A stretch of DNA of 64,000 bases from a virus, in IMG/VR virus record IMGVR_UViG_3300042914_003164, positions 45,691-109,690 of that record. The stretch is one strand, 5' to 3'. This document shows, piece after piece, positions 19,507 through 28,684 of the stretch; the first letter of the stretch is position 1; each line of letters opens with the position of its first letter. Both the position numbers and the translations under genes were made by a program. The notes under the pieces were generated by a model, which ran no database searches, had not been told where the DNA came from, and was given only the letters and a program-made list of their open reading frames with translations.

Positions 19507-20139
19507 GTGATTTACCCAGCAACCCTCAACATTGAGATACTGCAAAACTCTACCTTCAAGGTGGTGTTCAGGGTTCTTGAGCGGTATCAACCAGTAAAGC
19601 TTCTTGATATTGTTGGCGGGAACCCATTCTTCAGTGTTCCATGTCACAAGCTGACTGCTAACACTAAGGTCGTCTTTGTTCCAATTGGCTCTGGATCTGC
19701 CAACCTGCTTTCCGACTCCCTCGATCCAGATATACCCTGCGGGATCAACCTTAATTCCGTCTATTTTGTCAGCTCAACGGGCTTGACAGGTGATGTTTTC
19801 ACCGTATCAGCGACAAGTGGTGGTTCGCCAATTACGGTATCTGAAGAATGTTGCGAAAACCCCGCTATATGGGTTGGGCAGCCAAGTAATCTAACAGGTT
19901 ATACACTTGACGCTGACCTCGTTGATCCTGTCACCGGGACACAGGCGGCAACATTCACCTGCACGCTTGAGGATGCGGCGAATGGTCTTGGCAGTGCATC
20001 TATGACGCCAGCCGTGACTTCACCACTGCAAGTGAAAGACTACGTGTGGGACCTCTCGCTAACAAATACCAGTGGTGAAAGGTACTATTATCTCACTGGC
20101 GCAGCACCAATACGACGGACGTACTCCCGTAACACCTGA
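19507..20139 (+). CDS. Baseplate or fibre-associated protein
   Basis: 210 residues, GTG start. The C-terminal half (LTGYTLDADLVDPVTGTQ ... VKDYVWDLSLTNTSGERYYYLTGAAPI) resembles short beta-sandwich modules in phage baseplate upper proteins that describe a tether between tail and fibre. The N-terminal half has a LEN-like strand pattern and three Cys. The stop overlaps the next ATG as TGATG. Role assigned by shape and location only. Confidence 0.6.
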   Translation: MIYPATLNIEILQNSTFKVVFRVLERYQPVKLLDIVGGNPFFSVPCHKLTANTKVVFVPIGSGSANLLSDSLDPDIPCGINLNSVYFVSSTGLTGDVFTVSATSGGSPITVSEECCENPAIWVGQPSNLTGYTLDADLVDPVTGTQAATFTCTLEDAANGLGSASMTPAVTSPLQVKDYVWDLSLTNTSGERYYYLTGAAPIRRTYSRNT

Positions 20140-21428
20140 TGACAGCTATTGCACTTACAGAGATTGTTCAGCCGCTTATAGCAGCAAATGAGGCTGCAAG
20201 TGCTGAGACAGCAACCGTCAACGGCGAGTCTGTAGCGACTGTTGCCAACGCTTCATCGGTAGCCCAGCTTTCCGTCTCTCCAGAAGGCAATCAGATTGAC
20301 GTTACCACCGAAGGAGCTTCGGAAGTTGCTGTTTCGGTGGCAAATGTAGAAGACGCTGCAATGGCGGCATTGGCACCATCCAAGATGGTCGTCGTTGCGA
20401 TGAAGGGGGGTATCGGGGCTGACGGCGGCGATCAATCAATTAGCCTGCAGACCCTTGAGTACACTACCGCGAGTTTATCACCCGGCAGCACAGAAGATTT
20501 TATCCTAGAGTCAAGTCCGCTATTTGATCTTCTGACGGTATTTTCAGCTTACCCGGCATGGATTCGTGTTTACGGCACGAGCGCTGCCAGGGCAGCTGAT
20601 ACACGAACCAGCCCAGGCGGAACACCGCCAGCAGCCGGAACAGATTTCTACGCGGAGGTTGTAACAACACAATCGCGCAAGACCATTCGACTCTCTCCAA
20701 TTCCTATGATACAGGGAACGAATGGTCAAGTTTTTCTTCGCGTAGCTAATTTGGACACCCAAAACAGGGAAATTTCACTCACCCTAAATACCTTGCAGTA
20801 TAGCATACCTAGTGGGCCGCCGGAGCCGCCGGAGCCGTCATCTGCTTTTTATTGGGATGAGTTCCTAGTGGAGTCCACGGGGAATGAAAACGTAGTGGGC
20901 GCAGCGGAAGACGCTACGGCAACGACCCTTCTGGGGCAGCCAAGCGTATCCGCAGAGCAGGTGCAAGTATATATAGAAGAAGGACTAATTGAATCCGGTC
21001 AAGGCTCTGATTTTACTTACGAATGGTTTGTGTCTGGTATTGACTCGCTTAATTCAGCGCAAGAAGAATATGTGCGCATTGCTGTACGAAATAGCGACAA
21101 CAGCCAGGCAAGCGAACTGGGAGTCGCAGGAAGCAAAGCAATAGCGGGAAAATCGCAACCGGGATCCTACGATGAATCATCAATCCAGATGGACCTAACC
21201 GGGATGGTTCATTTGTGCATACAAAGAGTCGGCAATATGTATTATTTGCAAGCCAAGGGCCAGCTTGTTGATTCTTTTTCTAACACAATTTCAGGCTTTT
21301 CCTTGTCTGCGTTTTATAGCTCGGCCACCAACGCTGCAACTTTTGGCCAAGGCCGTTTTACCTCTGGCGCCGCCCTCTACGGCACCGGCAACTTCACCCC
21401 GCCCACCGAGGCGTTCTACTCCCCCTGA
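20139..21428 (+). CDS. Tail fibre-like virion protein
   Basis: 429 residues. The first 100 are Ala/Val/Ser-rich and likely helical (attachment region); then a beta-rich block (FILESSPLFDLLTVFSAYPAWIRVY) and a Pro-rich hinge GPPEPPEPS near residue 230, followed by a lectin-like body with alternating strands. Layout of shaft, hinge and head suits a receptor-binding or decoration protein. No enzyme motif seen. Confidence 0.6.
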   Translation: MTAIALTEIVQPLIAANEAASAETATVNGESVATVANASSVAQLSVSPEGNQIDVTTEGASEVAVSVANVEDAAMAALAPSKMVVVAMKGGIGADGGDQSISLQTLEYTTASLSPGSTEDFILESSPLFDLLTVFSAYPAWIRVYGTSAARAADTRTSPGGTPPAAGTDFYAEVVTTQSRKTIRLSPIPMIQGTNGQVFLRVANLDTQNREISLTLNTLQYSIPSGPPEPPEPSSAFYWDEFLVESTGNENVVGAAEDATATTLLGQPSVSAEQVQVYIEEGLIESGQGSDFTYEWFVSGIDSLNSAQEEYVRIAVRNSDNSQASELGVAGSKAIAGKSQPGSYDESSIQMDLTGMVHLCIQRVGNMYYLQAKGQLVDSFSNTISGFSLSAFYSSATNAATFGQGRFTSGAALYGTGNFTPPTEAFYSP

Positions 21429-21433
21429 TCATC

Positions 21434-22495
21434 ATGGCCTGCACCAAGGAAACCTACACCGCTACAGCAACCTGGACTGTATCGCAACTGGCCGATTTGT
21501 TCCGCGATGCGTTTATTGATGCTGGGCTGATGACAGCATGGTTCGATTCGTTCCTGAGCGACAGCATCGAGAATCGGATTCTGGAAGTCACCTACGACGG
21601 GACCAAGACGTATGGCAAAACTTACTACTGGTTCATGTTTGCCACTACTGGCGTGTGGTTGCATGTGGCGACAGGGTGGAATGCTGCGACGGATCAGCCA
21701 ACTGGCACGCAGTATCTGGACTTCTTCGCCACCACGACAAACGCAACAGCCAACCACTGGCAGATGCTCGCTGCTGCTACGACCAACACCGTGGAGCTGG
21801 TGCGCTACACCAGTGGCGTGGATGCGGATCAGAGCTGGTTTGTGCTTAAGACTAGCGCAACCAGATTCTGTTTTACCATTGTGAATGACGCCATGACAGT
21901 GCAGCCGTGGATGGATTTGGCGAAGGGATTTTTTGCTGGGTTTAGTTGGGTTCTCCCCTACTGCGCTGGCCCTTCAGCAACAAATCGCAGATTCGGAACA
22001 TTGACCTTTGTACGAGGCCCCGGCCTCAGGAGGGATTTGACTGCTGGCACGTTTTTGAATGGGGTCACTGACGCAAGCGCTTACAGCTTGCAAACTGCAC
22101 GCATAGGTACAATTTGTTATGGAGCGGTTGGCAACCAATCAAACCAATTTACATTGAACAGCGACGCCTTTGACACGACCGGCGCTAGTGCAATAAGCGC
22201 TTCCTTCGGAGCCCGCCCCGGCGCCATCATCCTCCCCAATAACTTTAGCGGCACCAATCCCGCCTTCACCAGCAACAGCAATCCTGTATTTCACAGTATG
22301 CCGTTCATGCCATACATCTCTGAATCGCTGCCCGCTGATTTTGGCCTGACCTTCCACTACGCCACCAACTCATTTAGCCAAGGCGACACGTTCGTGGTCA
22401 GCGCTAGCACTGAGGAATGGGAGGTGCTGGACTTTGCCGCTAACGGCTCTGCTGTGACCGGCGCCTCTCCGCTGTTCCTCGCCCGGATGGTCTGA
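21434..22495 (+). CDS. Virion-associated protein of unknown function
   Basis: 353 residues starting five bases after the previous stop. Trp/Tyr/Thr-rich beta protein with an N-terminal helical segment (SQLADLFRDAFIDAGL). Not recognised beyond its place in the fibre cluster. The stop overlaps the next start as TGATG. Confidence 0.6.
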   Translation: MACTKETYTATATWTVSQLADLFRDAFIDAGLMTAWFDSFLSDSIENRILEVTYDGTKTYGKTYYWFMFATTGVWLHVATGWNAATDQPTGTQYLDFFATTTNATANHWQMLAAATTNTVELVRYTSGVDADQSWFVLKTSATRFCFTIVNDAMTVQPWMDLAKGFFAGFSWVLPYCAGPSATNRRFGTLTFVRGPGLRRDLTAGTFLNGVTDASAYSLQTARIGTICYGAVGNQSNQFTLNSDAFDTTGASAISASFGARPGAIILPNNFSGTNPAFTSNSNPVFHSMPFMPYISESLPADFGLTFHYATNSFSQGDTFVVSASTEEWEVLDFAANGSAVTGASPLFLARMV

Positions 22496-22722
22496 TGGCG
22501 ACGATTAACCAATCCCCTGCAGGTCAGGCCAGCGTCACACTCTCGGGGATCAGCTTCAACGGCATCACGGCCACCGCTACGCCGGTTCGCACTGGCCTGC
22601 GGCTCGCTGTTCAAGGCGGGAGCTTTGCGGTCAATCTTGGCTGTTCACCCCAACCACCCGGCCCAACTATTCCCACCACAGGCCAGATTTGGCCTTTGGG
22701 TATCCCTGTTGTAACTGCTTGA
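22495..22722 (+). CDS. Small fibre-cluster protein
   Basis: 75 residues, coupled to the upstream gene by TGATG. Alternating Gly/Thr strands then a Pro-rich tail (SPQPPGPTIPTTG). May be a small accessory or head domain. Function unknown. Confidence 0.5.
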   Translation: MATINQSPAGQASVTLSGISFNGITATATPVRTGLRLAVQGGSFAVNLGCSPQPPGPTIPTTGQIWPLGIPVVTA

Positions 22723-22764
22723 AAATTGGCACGGCTATGATTGACCTATCTATGGCAGGGCGCC

Positions 22765-23283
22765 ATGAGACTTCTCGGTTCAATTCTTGAATCCCCACTG
22801 CTAGGCTCCATTGCCAACAGTGGAAGCCCTGCAATGAAACGGCAACCGAGCCTTGCCCCAACTTTCCTTGGCGGTGGCCTGCTCGCTGGCGTAACAGCAT
22901 TCTTAATCGGAGGCTACAAAGTTGTTGACTGCGTTCGCTACCAAACAGCTCCCGGCCAATGCGATAAAGCCATTGATGCAAATGCTCCTGCCATAATCGG
23001 CGGTGCTGCTGCAATCTTCACTGGTTGGGGAGGCTTCAATACTTACAACAGAAAGCTACATGAAGATGATCCCGTAGCACCAGTGGTAGATAGACGAAGC
23101 CTTGCAACTGATACGCCCGAGTCTGAGCCACTACAAAGCGAGCTACCAAGCAAAGAAAGCATCGAGAACTACATGGCGCTTGGTGCGACTCAAGAAGAGG
23201 CGGCCAGATTCTTTAGAACCACCAGATACCAGATTCGCAAAATCTTAAACAAAGAAAAATCTACCAGGGACCGGGGCCGATGA
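22765..23283 (+). CDS. Two-span membrane protein, holin candidate with HTH-like tail
   Basis: 172 residues from ATG 22765 (a TTG in frame at 22741 is less likely). Two hydrophobic stretches lie near residues 33-52 and 75-93, joined by a loop with two Cys; the C-terminal 35 residues (GATQEEAARFFRTTRYQIRKIL) look like a helix-turn-helix. Its place directly upstream of the lysin and a second small membrane protein makes it a holin or holin-regulator candidate. Overlaps the next gene by ATGA. The HTH-like end is unusual for a holin. Confidence 0.6.
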   Translation: MRLLGSILESPLLGSIANSGSPAMKRQPSLAPTFLGGGLLAGVTAFLIGGYKVVDCVRYQTAPGQCDKAIDANAPAIIGGAAAIFTGWGGFNTYNRKLHEDDPVAPVVDRRSLATDTPESEPLQSELPSKESIENYMALGATQEEAARFFRTTRYQIRKILNKEKSTRDRGR

Positions 23284-23594
23284 TTACTAAAGCATCAGAA
23301 TTCTTAGCCGCTGGAACCATCGCATTTATCTGGCTGGGCCTACAGGAAGCGCTTATCAAACCTGCGGCCAAGAAGTTTTTCAAGCGAAAAGTCATCAAGT
23401 ATGCACCTGTTGCGATGCAGTTCCTTGATGAGCAGATGCCGAGAATGATTGTCCAAAACGACGGCAAAACCATGGAGAGGTCTCTAATGGAAAGACTTGA
23501 ATCAATCACAGGCGAAAGCTGGAAAAAGTCGGAGATTGATGAGTTTTTCTCGATCTATGATGCTCGTATCACAGCCGACAAACATCCGTCGTGA
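23280..23594 (+). CDS. Small membrane protein of the lysis cassette
   Basis: 104 residues with one N-terminal hydrophobic segment (residues about 8-25) followed by a strongly basic stretch (KKFFKRK) and an acidic helical C-terminus. Coupled by ATGA to the previous gene and by GTGA to the lysin, so it belongs to the lysis operon. Candidate holin or antiholin; a spanin is less likely because no lipobox is seen. Confidence 0.6.
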   Translation: MITKASEFLAAGTIAFIWLGLQEALIKPAAKKFFKRKVIKYAPVAMQFLDEQMPRMIVQNDGKTMERSLMERLESITGESWKKSEIDEFFSIYDARITADKHPS

Positions 23595-24799
23595 CGAGCA
23601 AGATACCCACCAACAACTACGTCAACCATTACGACAAGTATAAGGCTCATCACCGAGCCTTCTTCCAAGCAGTTCTCGACCGTGTTGCCGAACTGGACCC
23701 TGAAGCCCTTCAGCCTGGGGGCGACCTGAGGGACATCTGGGTAGCCGCTGTCGAGGCGAAGGCCCCATCACCCACCCCGAACGACATAGCGCCCGCTGGC
23801 AGCCCCCCTGGGGCTCCCGTGACGTGGGAGAGCATGATCGAGCTGGCCAGGGTAGCTGGAGCCCGCTACCCGGAGCTTGTGGCGGCTCAGGGGGCTCTGG
23901 AGTCGGACTGGTACAGAAAGCCCTCTGGCACGCACAACTACTTCGGCCTCAAGGGTTCTGGAACCACAAAGTCAACACAGGAGTTCATTGACGGCAAGTG
24001 GATCACAATCAAAGATGGCTTCCTCAACTTTGGCAGCCCTAAAGAGGCTGTTGAATACCTTGTCAGCAGGTGGTACAAAAACTTTAAGGACTACAAAGGC
24101 GTAAACAATGCGCCGACAAGAGAAGATGCCGCAAAGATGTTGAGGACGGAAGGGTACGCAACAGATCCTGAATACGACAAGAGCCTCGTTCGCATTATGA
24201 ATGAAAGGGCTCCCGCTGCAAAGCCTGTTACAACAGCTCCTGTCAAGCAGGGCAGCTCCCAGCTTATCGTCATCCCAGGTGCCGATGGGCCAAAGAAAAC
24301 ACCAGCCGATTTCGGCTTCAAGCCTGGCGATTTCCATGTTGTTGTCAATGATATAAAACAGGAGGCCACGGCTTTCGATCATCAAGGCAAACAGCTATGG
24401 AACGTGAAAGCACTGGCAAGAGGGGCTGGATCCGATTACGAATATCGCCACAAGAACACTGATACGCCTCCCGGCATTTATAGGATCGGCCAGGTCTATA
24501 AAGATTATGAACAGGCTGGTGAAAAGCCCGCCTTCAATCAAACCCTAATGTCTTACGGGTGGTACAGCTTTGACCTTGTAGAGCTTGAGAATCAAGAGGC
24601 TAAATATGGTAGAGCTGGAATCATGATTCACGGTGGCGGAAGTGCTTGTGGCTGGCCCGGTGCTTGGGCTCCGATGCAGCAGCTCTTCTCCACTCACGGC
24701 TGTATTCGGATGCACAACCTTGATCTCCGTGATAAGCTCCTGCCGCTCACTAAAAGCGGAGCCGTATTTGTAAGCGTCTTCCAGGAGAAGCTTGGCTAG
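23591..24799 (+). CDS. Two-domain endolysin: GH73 glucosaminidase plus YkuD domain
   Basis: 402 residues, GTG start overlapping the previous stop. Residues about 80-205 fit the GH73/FlgJ N-acetylglucosaminidase fold (catalytic candidate E104 in ALESDWY, then HNYFGLKG). After a Pro/Ala/Thr linker, residues about 225-400 form a YkuD domain: IMIHGGG with H347 and STHGCIRM with H369, G370, C371 and R373, the complete catalytic signature of L,D-transpeptidases. The first domain would cut glycan strands; the second would act on peptide stems as an L,D-transpeptidase or carboxypeptidase. No signal peptide, so export probably needs the holin. YkuD in a phage lysin is unusual. Confidence 0.9.
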   Translation: MTSKIPTNNYVNHYDKYKAHHRAFFQAVLDRVAELDPEALQPGGDLRDIWVAAVEAKAPSPTPNDIAPAGSPPGAPVTWESMIELARVAGARYPELVAAQGALESDWYRKPSGTHNYFGLKGSGTTKSTQEFIDGKWITIKDGFLNFGSPKEAVEYLVSRWYKNFKDYKGVNNAPTREDAAKMLRTEGYATDPEYDKSLVRIMNERAPAAKPVTTAPVKQGSSQLIVIPGADGPKKTPADFGFKPGDFHVVVNDIKQEATAFDHQGKQLWNVKALARGAGSDYEYRHKNTDTPPGIYRIGQVYKDYEQAGEKPAFNQTLMSYGWYSFDLVELENQEAKYGRAGIMIHGGGSACGWPGAWAPMQQLFSTHGCIRMHNLDLRDKLLPLTKSGAVFVSVFQEKLG

Positions 24800-24854
24800 G
24801 GAAAGTCGCCTCGGCTGGCCTGGCTAGGATCGGGGTGTTTACGCCTCGACTCCC

Positions 24855-25838
24855 ATGCCGGGCTCATTTCTGATTGGGAGGGGACCCAACGGTTCGGATA
24901 TTCCTGTCGCCGTTGACGCAGAGGGGAACTTCGTAATTGCTATTGATGGAGATGTTGAGGTCAACGCAGACCTTGGGACACTCGAAGCCGGTGTAGCCTC
25001 TATTGATGGCAAGCTTCCGGCACTTGTAGATGGCAGTCAGCCTGTAACGCCTGCTGGAATTGTTGATACTGGCAATAGCACTACTGTCAATCTAAATGCT
25101 GGCGCTACTTTTACTGGTACGGGGATTGAGGTTTCGCCCAAATATGGCACGATCTCCGTTTGCATTCTCTCTTCTCATGCCAGTGCCACCAACGGCCTGA
25201 AGCTTCAAGCTTCTCTTGATAACGTCAGCTGGGAAACAATTGAAGAGTACACATATCTTGCTGGCAGCGGCTTAGACTCCTACAGCTTTGCCCCAAGCGG
25301 TCGTTATTTCAGGCTGACCTACACAAACGGTGGCACGACAACCACCAAGCTTGCGATCTTCACCGTTTTGAGGACTGGCTACACCAAGTCCTCTAGCCAT
25401 CGCATTGGCGATGTGATCAACGCGGAGAAAGATGCGGAACTGGTGAAAGCGGTTCTGGCCGCCATGAAACCGAATGGCGATTTTACCGATATTCACTGCA
25501 CGGCAGGCGGGAATCTCAAGGTTTCGGTCGAAGAAACAGAAGGTCCAATCGAGACCGCCGTACCCGTTCGCACTCCCACCACAACCAGTGTGGCCAGCAG
25601 CGCCAGCAACGTAACGATCCTTGCGGCAAACGCCAACCGCAAAGGATTCTCGATCAGCAATATCAGCACTAGCAAGCTGTATTTGAGCTTTACCAATCCG
25701 GCAACAACAGCAAACTGCTTTATCGAAGTACCTGCCGGGGCCTTCTTGCTGCTCGATCAGCAGTGCATTGTTCCGAATGCTATCTACGGCATCTGGGCCA
25801 GCGCTAATGGCGCTGCTCAAGTCACGGAGTACGTCTGA
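24855..25838 (+). CDS. Virion or fibre protein
   Basis: 327 residues. Starts MPGSFLIGRGPNGSDIPV, then beta-rich modules including a jelly-roll-like stretch near residues 90-165 with SGRYFRLTYTNGGTT, similar in style to carbohydrate-binding or structural domains, and a C-terminal domain starting near 230. No enzyme residues recognised. The stop overlaps the next ATG as TGATG, opening a run of coupled adhesion genes that ends in the DGR-target-like gene. Confidence 0.6.
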   Translation: MPGSFLIGRGPNGSDIPVAVDAEGNFVIAIDGDVEVNADLGTLEAGVASIDGKLPALVDGSQPVTPAGIVDTGNSTTVNLNAGATFTGTGIEVSPKYGTISVCILSSHASATNGLKLQASLDNVSWETIEEYTYLAGSGLDSYSFAPSGRYFRLTYTNGGTTTTKLAIFTVLRTGYTKSSSHRIGDVINAEKDAELVKAVLAAMKPNGDFTDIHCTAGGNLKVSVEETEGPIETAVPVRTPTTTSVASSASNVTILAANANRKGFSISNISTSKLYLSFTNPATTANCFIEVPAGAFLLLDQQCIVPNAIYGIWASANGAAQVTEYV

Positions 25839-26305
25839 TGGCTGTTTTACTGACTCCCGGCGCCGCCCCGACCAATGCCGCCCCGCAGCCACTGGCGGCT
25901 ACTGCAACGATCGGTAGCGGCACGGACTACGCCTTGGGGAACCACCGGCACCAGCGTGATACGGATCAGCTGGTGGTCAACCTGAGCGGCAGCAAGTTCG
26001 ATCCGACTGCAGAGAACGGGATTGAAACCTATACGTTCCAGTGGCCTGCGCAGATCCTGGCGTCGGCGCTCAGTGCGGATACTGCAGCATCAGGATCGGC
26101 GTTTCAGGTCAACGCCCGGCTGAATGCCAGCTCGATCTACAGCGTCCGCCCACAGATCGAGGTGGGAAGCACCACGGGCAGCAGCGGCACGCTGGCGATC
26201 ACGACAGCAGCGGCTGGCGACGTTCTGCGATTTGACATTTCACAGGCCGGTGGCGGGTGTCGGCTGGCCAAGCTGTACCTCACCGTGCGAAGGAACGACG
26301 CATGA
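25838..26305 (+). CDS. Small fibre protein with HxH motif
   Basis: 155 residues. An N-terminal segment ending GNHRHQRD resembles His-x-His motifs that bind metal in trimeric phage fibres; the rest is a compact Ser/Thr/Ala-rich beta domain. Coupled by TGATG upstream and ATGA downstream. Likely a fibre segment or a tip adaptor. Confidence 0.6.
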   Translation: MAVLLTPGAAPTNAAPQPLAATATIGSGTDYALGNHRHQRDTDQLVVNLSGSKFDPTAENGIETYTFQWPAQILASALSADTAASGSAFQVNARLNASSIYSVRPQIEVGSTTGSSGTLAITTAAAGDVLRFDISQAGGGCRLAKLYLTVRRNDA

Positions 26306-26973
26306 CGACTCGAAACTTCGTGCTGCTCGACCAGCAGACCGGGGCGATCCGAAACTATCCGAGGGTTGATGACGACCCAGTACAGGGCCTCGACCCCCGC
26401 TACGCAGTGCTCCGTGTGGTGCGCGAGCCCGCCCCCGAGATTCTCCCCGGCCAGCAGGCCAACCAGACCCGCACGGTGGACCTGGAGGCTGGCGAATGGC
26501 GCTGGGGCTGGAGCGTGGTGGACATCCCGGAGCCGGCGCCAGTTGCTGACTGGAGGACGTTTAAGCGCACTCTGCTGAGCCACCCCGCGATCAATGCGTT
26601 GCTGGGCGGCGGGGTGAGCACAGCCCCGGCTGCAGCGCTCAGCCTGCCTGCCACCCTGCTGGCCGCTGCCGGTGGCGGCGACGTGGACGATTTTCGGGCA
26701 GCCTGGCTGGGCCTACGCCGGCTGGGGCTGGTGTCCGCCGAGCTGCTGCAGGAGGTGCGCGGGCTGGCGATTGCCCTCCACCTGCCCGATGGATTCGTGG
26801 CGGCACTGGGCGGCTCACTGCGGCCTGCTGCAGTGAGCGTGGGTCAGGAGTGGGTGGATGCTGCCGGCGATCTGTGGGTGGTGACGCAATCCCGTGGCGA
26901 GGGCGGGCAGTTCCTGCCGGATGATCCCGCAACCCCTGAACGGGAATCGCTGATCTGGGAGAGGGTGGACTGA
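26302..26973 (+). CDS. Fibre-cluster protein, possible chaperone
   Basis: 223 residues from ATG 26302 (ATGA overlap); an in-frame upstream start lies inside the previous gene. N-terminus mentions NFVLLDQQTGAIRNYPRV, middle is Trp-rich (WRWGWSVVDIPEP) and the second half is helical and Leu/Ala-rich, which is more like a tail-fibre assembly chaperone than a fibre. GC content is higher than in neighbouring genes. Function inferred from position only. Confidence 0.5.
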   Translation: MTTRNFVLLDQQTGAIRNYPRVDDDPVQGLDPRYAVLRVVREPAPEILPGQQANQTRTVDLEAGEWRWGWSVVDIPEPAPVADWRTFKRTLLSHPAINALLGGGVSTAPAAALSLPATLLAAAGGGDVDDFRAAWLGLRRLGLVSAELLQEVRGLAIALHLPDGFVAALGGSLRPAAVSVGQEWVDAAGDLWVVTQSRGEGGQFLPDDPATPERESLIWERVD

Positions 26974-27164
26974 TGGTGATTATCTGGGTTGGGACGGGGA
27001 GGTTTAGCGCCTACATTGAAGGATTTAGCAGCTTAACTTTTGGTGGGCCTTTTTTCTTCGGCGGCTGGTCTATCGGCACTGCGGGTGAAAATCCGTTTGG
27101 TGTCGGGATCAGAGGCGCTGGTGTAGACGAACCAATCCACGACTCATCCGGGAGCATCATGTAA
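26973..27164 (+). CDS. Small Gly/Phe-rich protein before the DGR-type target
   Basis: 63 residues, TGATG-coupled upstream and TAATG-coupled downstream. Gly/Phe-rich with a hydrophobic N-terminal half. No motif recognised; tight coupling suggests it belongs to the same adhesin complex. Confidence 0.5.
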   Translation: MVIIWVGTGRFSAYIEGFSSLTFGGPFFFGGWSIGTAGENPFGVGIRGAGVDEPIHDSSGSIM

Positions 27165-28684
27165 TGACAATCTCACCACTTCTCAAGGTCAAAGAACGCA
27201 TCGTCGGCCCCTCTGGGATCTACAACATCCAAAATGAATGGTACGGCTACGCCGACGAGTTCAGATACACGATTGGCCTGGCTGGTCTGATGGGGTTCGG
27301 CGTGGGCTGCTGCCCGCCTGAGCTGCTGCCGGATGACATGGCGCCAATGCCAGGCACAAAGGATCGCTTCAGCCCGAACTACGGCACCTATATCCACCTG
27401 CCTTCGGCCAGTATCATGTGCTTCCTGCCAAAGCACTTTATTGATATTCAAGGCGGCGCCAATACTAATGCCCCGACTTACGGGCAGCCCATCGTCATCA
27501 GCAATGGCCAGACGGGCAACGCGGTGCTGGCACGATCTTTTAGGGACGGCGGTAGCGAACTAGCTGGTGTGTTCATTGACAAGTACCACCCGAGTAATTG
27601 CCGCCCTGACGGCTCTGGGCTGCCAAATCGCGCTGACGCTTCGCCTGGCGGCTATCCAGATAGCGGTGGAGTGGCTGCTTCTAGACCCCTTCATTGGCCT
27701 GTATCGACGAACTTGGGCGGCATCCTTAGGAGCCCGTTCAGCCTGTGCAATAGCACCGTGCTAAATCCTGCGGCCACCACGCCAGCAAACAATCTTGGCG
27801 GCTGCTGGGCATTGGCACGAAGCCGTGGCGCAGATTTCAACCCCGTGCCGATTTGGGTGTATTCGCAGTTGGCGTATCTGAGCCTCGCCCATGCACAGGC
27901 TTTGTTAGGCACCGACGGCCTGCCCATCAGTGGTGCGACCAGTAATGCTGCATGGATGGATGTTGCGCCTTATGCGCCTAAGGGCAGCAACAATAACAAC
28001 TGCGCTGATGTCGACAAAGCCTCGCTGCGGTTTGATCGCACTGACATTACAGGCAACGTCAACAGTGGTCGTGCTGGCGAAGACCACCGCGTCTTCACTG
28101 GTGCCGCGTGGATTGGCAGTGTGTCAACCCCTGCGCTCGCAGACACAACACACAACGGACAGCTCAGTGGCATTGTTGACCTCAATGGCAACCATTGGGA
28201 ATGCGCTCCGGGGCTGACCAATACTGGAGGCAATAACGCTGGATATCGAATGTTGGCGGATTCAGTGGGCTGGAATACTATCAACAGCAATGCCAACATT
28301 TTATCAGCAAGCACAGTAAGCCTGATTGCAAATGTCAGTGACAACGGAGTTTGGTGGACCGATGCCAATGCATGGATTTACATGATCCCGGCGATTGGCG
28401 GAACGTACCACCCGGCCAGCTCGTGGAGCGGTGAGGCAACTAGGCAAGCTATGACCGAGTGCTTGCTGCCCCGTGAACCAGGAACCAGTACGACGCAGAC
28501 GAGAACCAACCGCTTTGGAGGTGATGGCTTGGTCCGGCGTCATCTAAACGACTTGCTGCCTCTTACCGGTGGTGCCTGGGCCAGCGGCGCCGCCGCAGGA
28601 TTGTTTACAGTCATTCTGAACACCAGATCCGGCGACGGCGACGGCGGCTTCGGTGCCCGTTGCCTGCGCCTTCTGTCCGCGTGA
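27164..28684 (+). CDS. Receptor-binding protein with C-type-lectin/DGR variable region
   Basis: 506 residues. N-terminal structural part, then a C-terminal domain resembling the formylglycine-enzyme/C-type-lectin fold used by DGR targets. The final 38 residues begin GGAWASGAAAGLFTVILNT and end GFGARC plus five residues. They match the usual DGR pattern, in which a GGxWxxGxxAG...NxxxxxxxxxGxRC frame holds variable sites. Between 28567 and 28656 most variable-looking codons are NNC (GCC, AGC, GGC, GTC, ACC, TCC, GAC), as expected when AAC codons of a template are mutated at their adenines. A hairpin containing the stop codon follows. No reverse transcriptase or template repeat was seen in the window. 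Probably the host-range determinant. Confidence 0.8.
   Translation: MTISPLLKVKERIVGPSGIYNIQNEWYGYADEFRYTIGLAGLMGFGVGCCPPELLPDDMAPMPGTKDRFSPNYGTYIHLPSASIMCFLPKHFIDIQGGANTNAPTYGQPIVISNGQTGNAVLARSFRDGGSELAGVFIDKYHPSNCRPDGSGLPNRADASPGGYPDSGGVAASRPLHWPVSTNLGGILRSPFSLCNSTVLNPAATTPANNLGGCWALARSRGADFNPVPIWVYSQLAYLSLAHAQALLGTDGLPISGATSNAAWMDVAPYAPKGSNNNNCADVDKASLRFDRTDITGNVNSGRAGEDHRVFTGAAWIGSVSTPALADTTHNGQLSGIVDLNGNHWECAPGLTNTGGNNAGYRMLADSVGWNTINSNANILSASTVSLIANVSDNGVWWTDANAWIYMIPAIGGTYHPASSWSGEATRQAMTECLLPREPGTSTTQTRTNRFGGDGLVRRHLNDLLPLTGGAWASGAAAGLFTVILNTRSGDGDGGFGARCLRLLSA

Noticed and set aside
22741-22764. Extended TTG start of the holin candidate
   Set aside because: ATG at 22765 gives a normal membrane-protein start and needs no rare start codon.
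14594-24800. Shared CTTGGCTAGG upstream of two fibre genes (14594 and 24791) as a late promoter
   Set aside because: The second copy is simply the last codons of the lysin gene, and no consistent -35 or spacing could be set.
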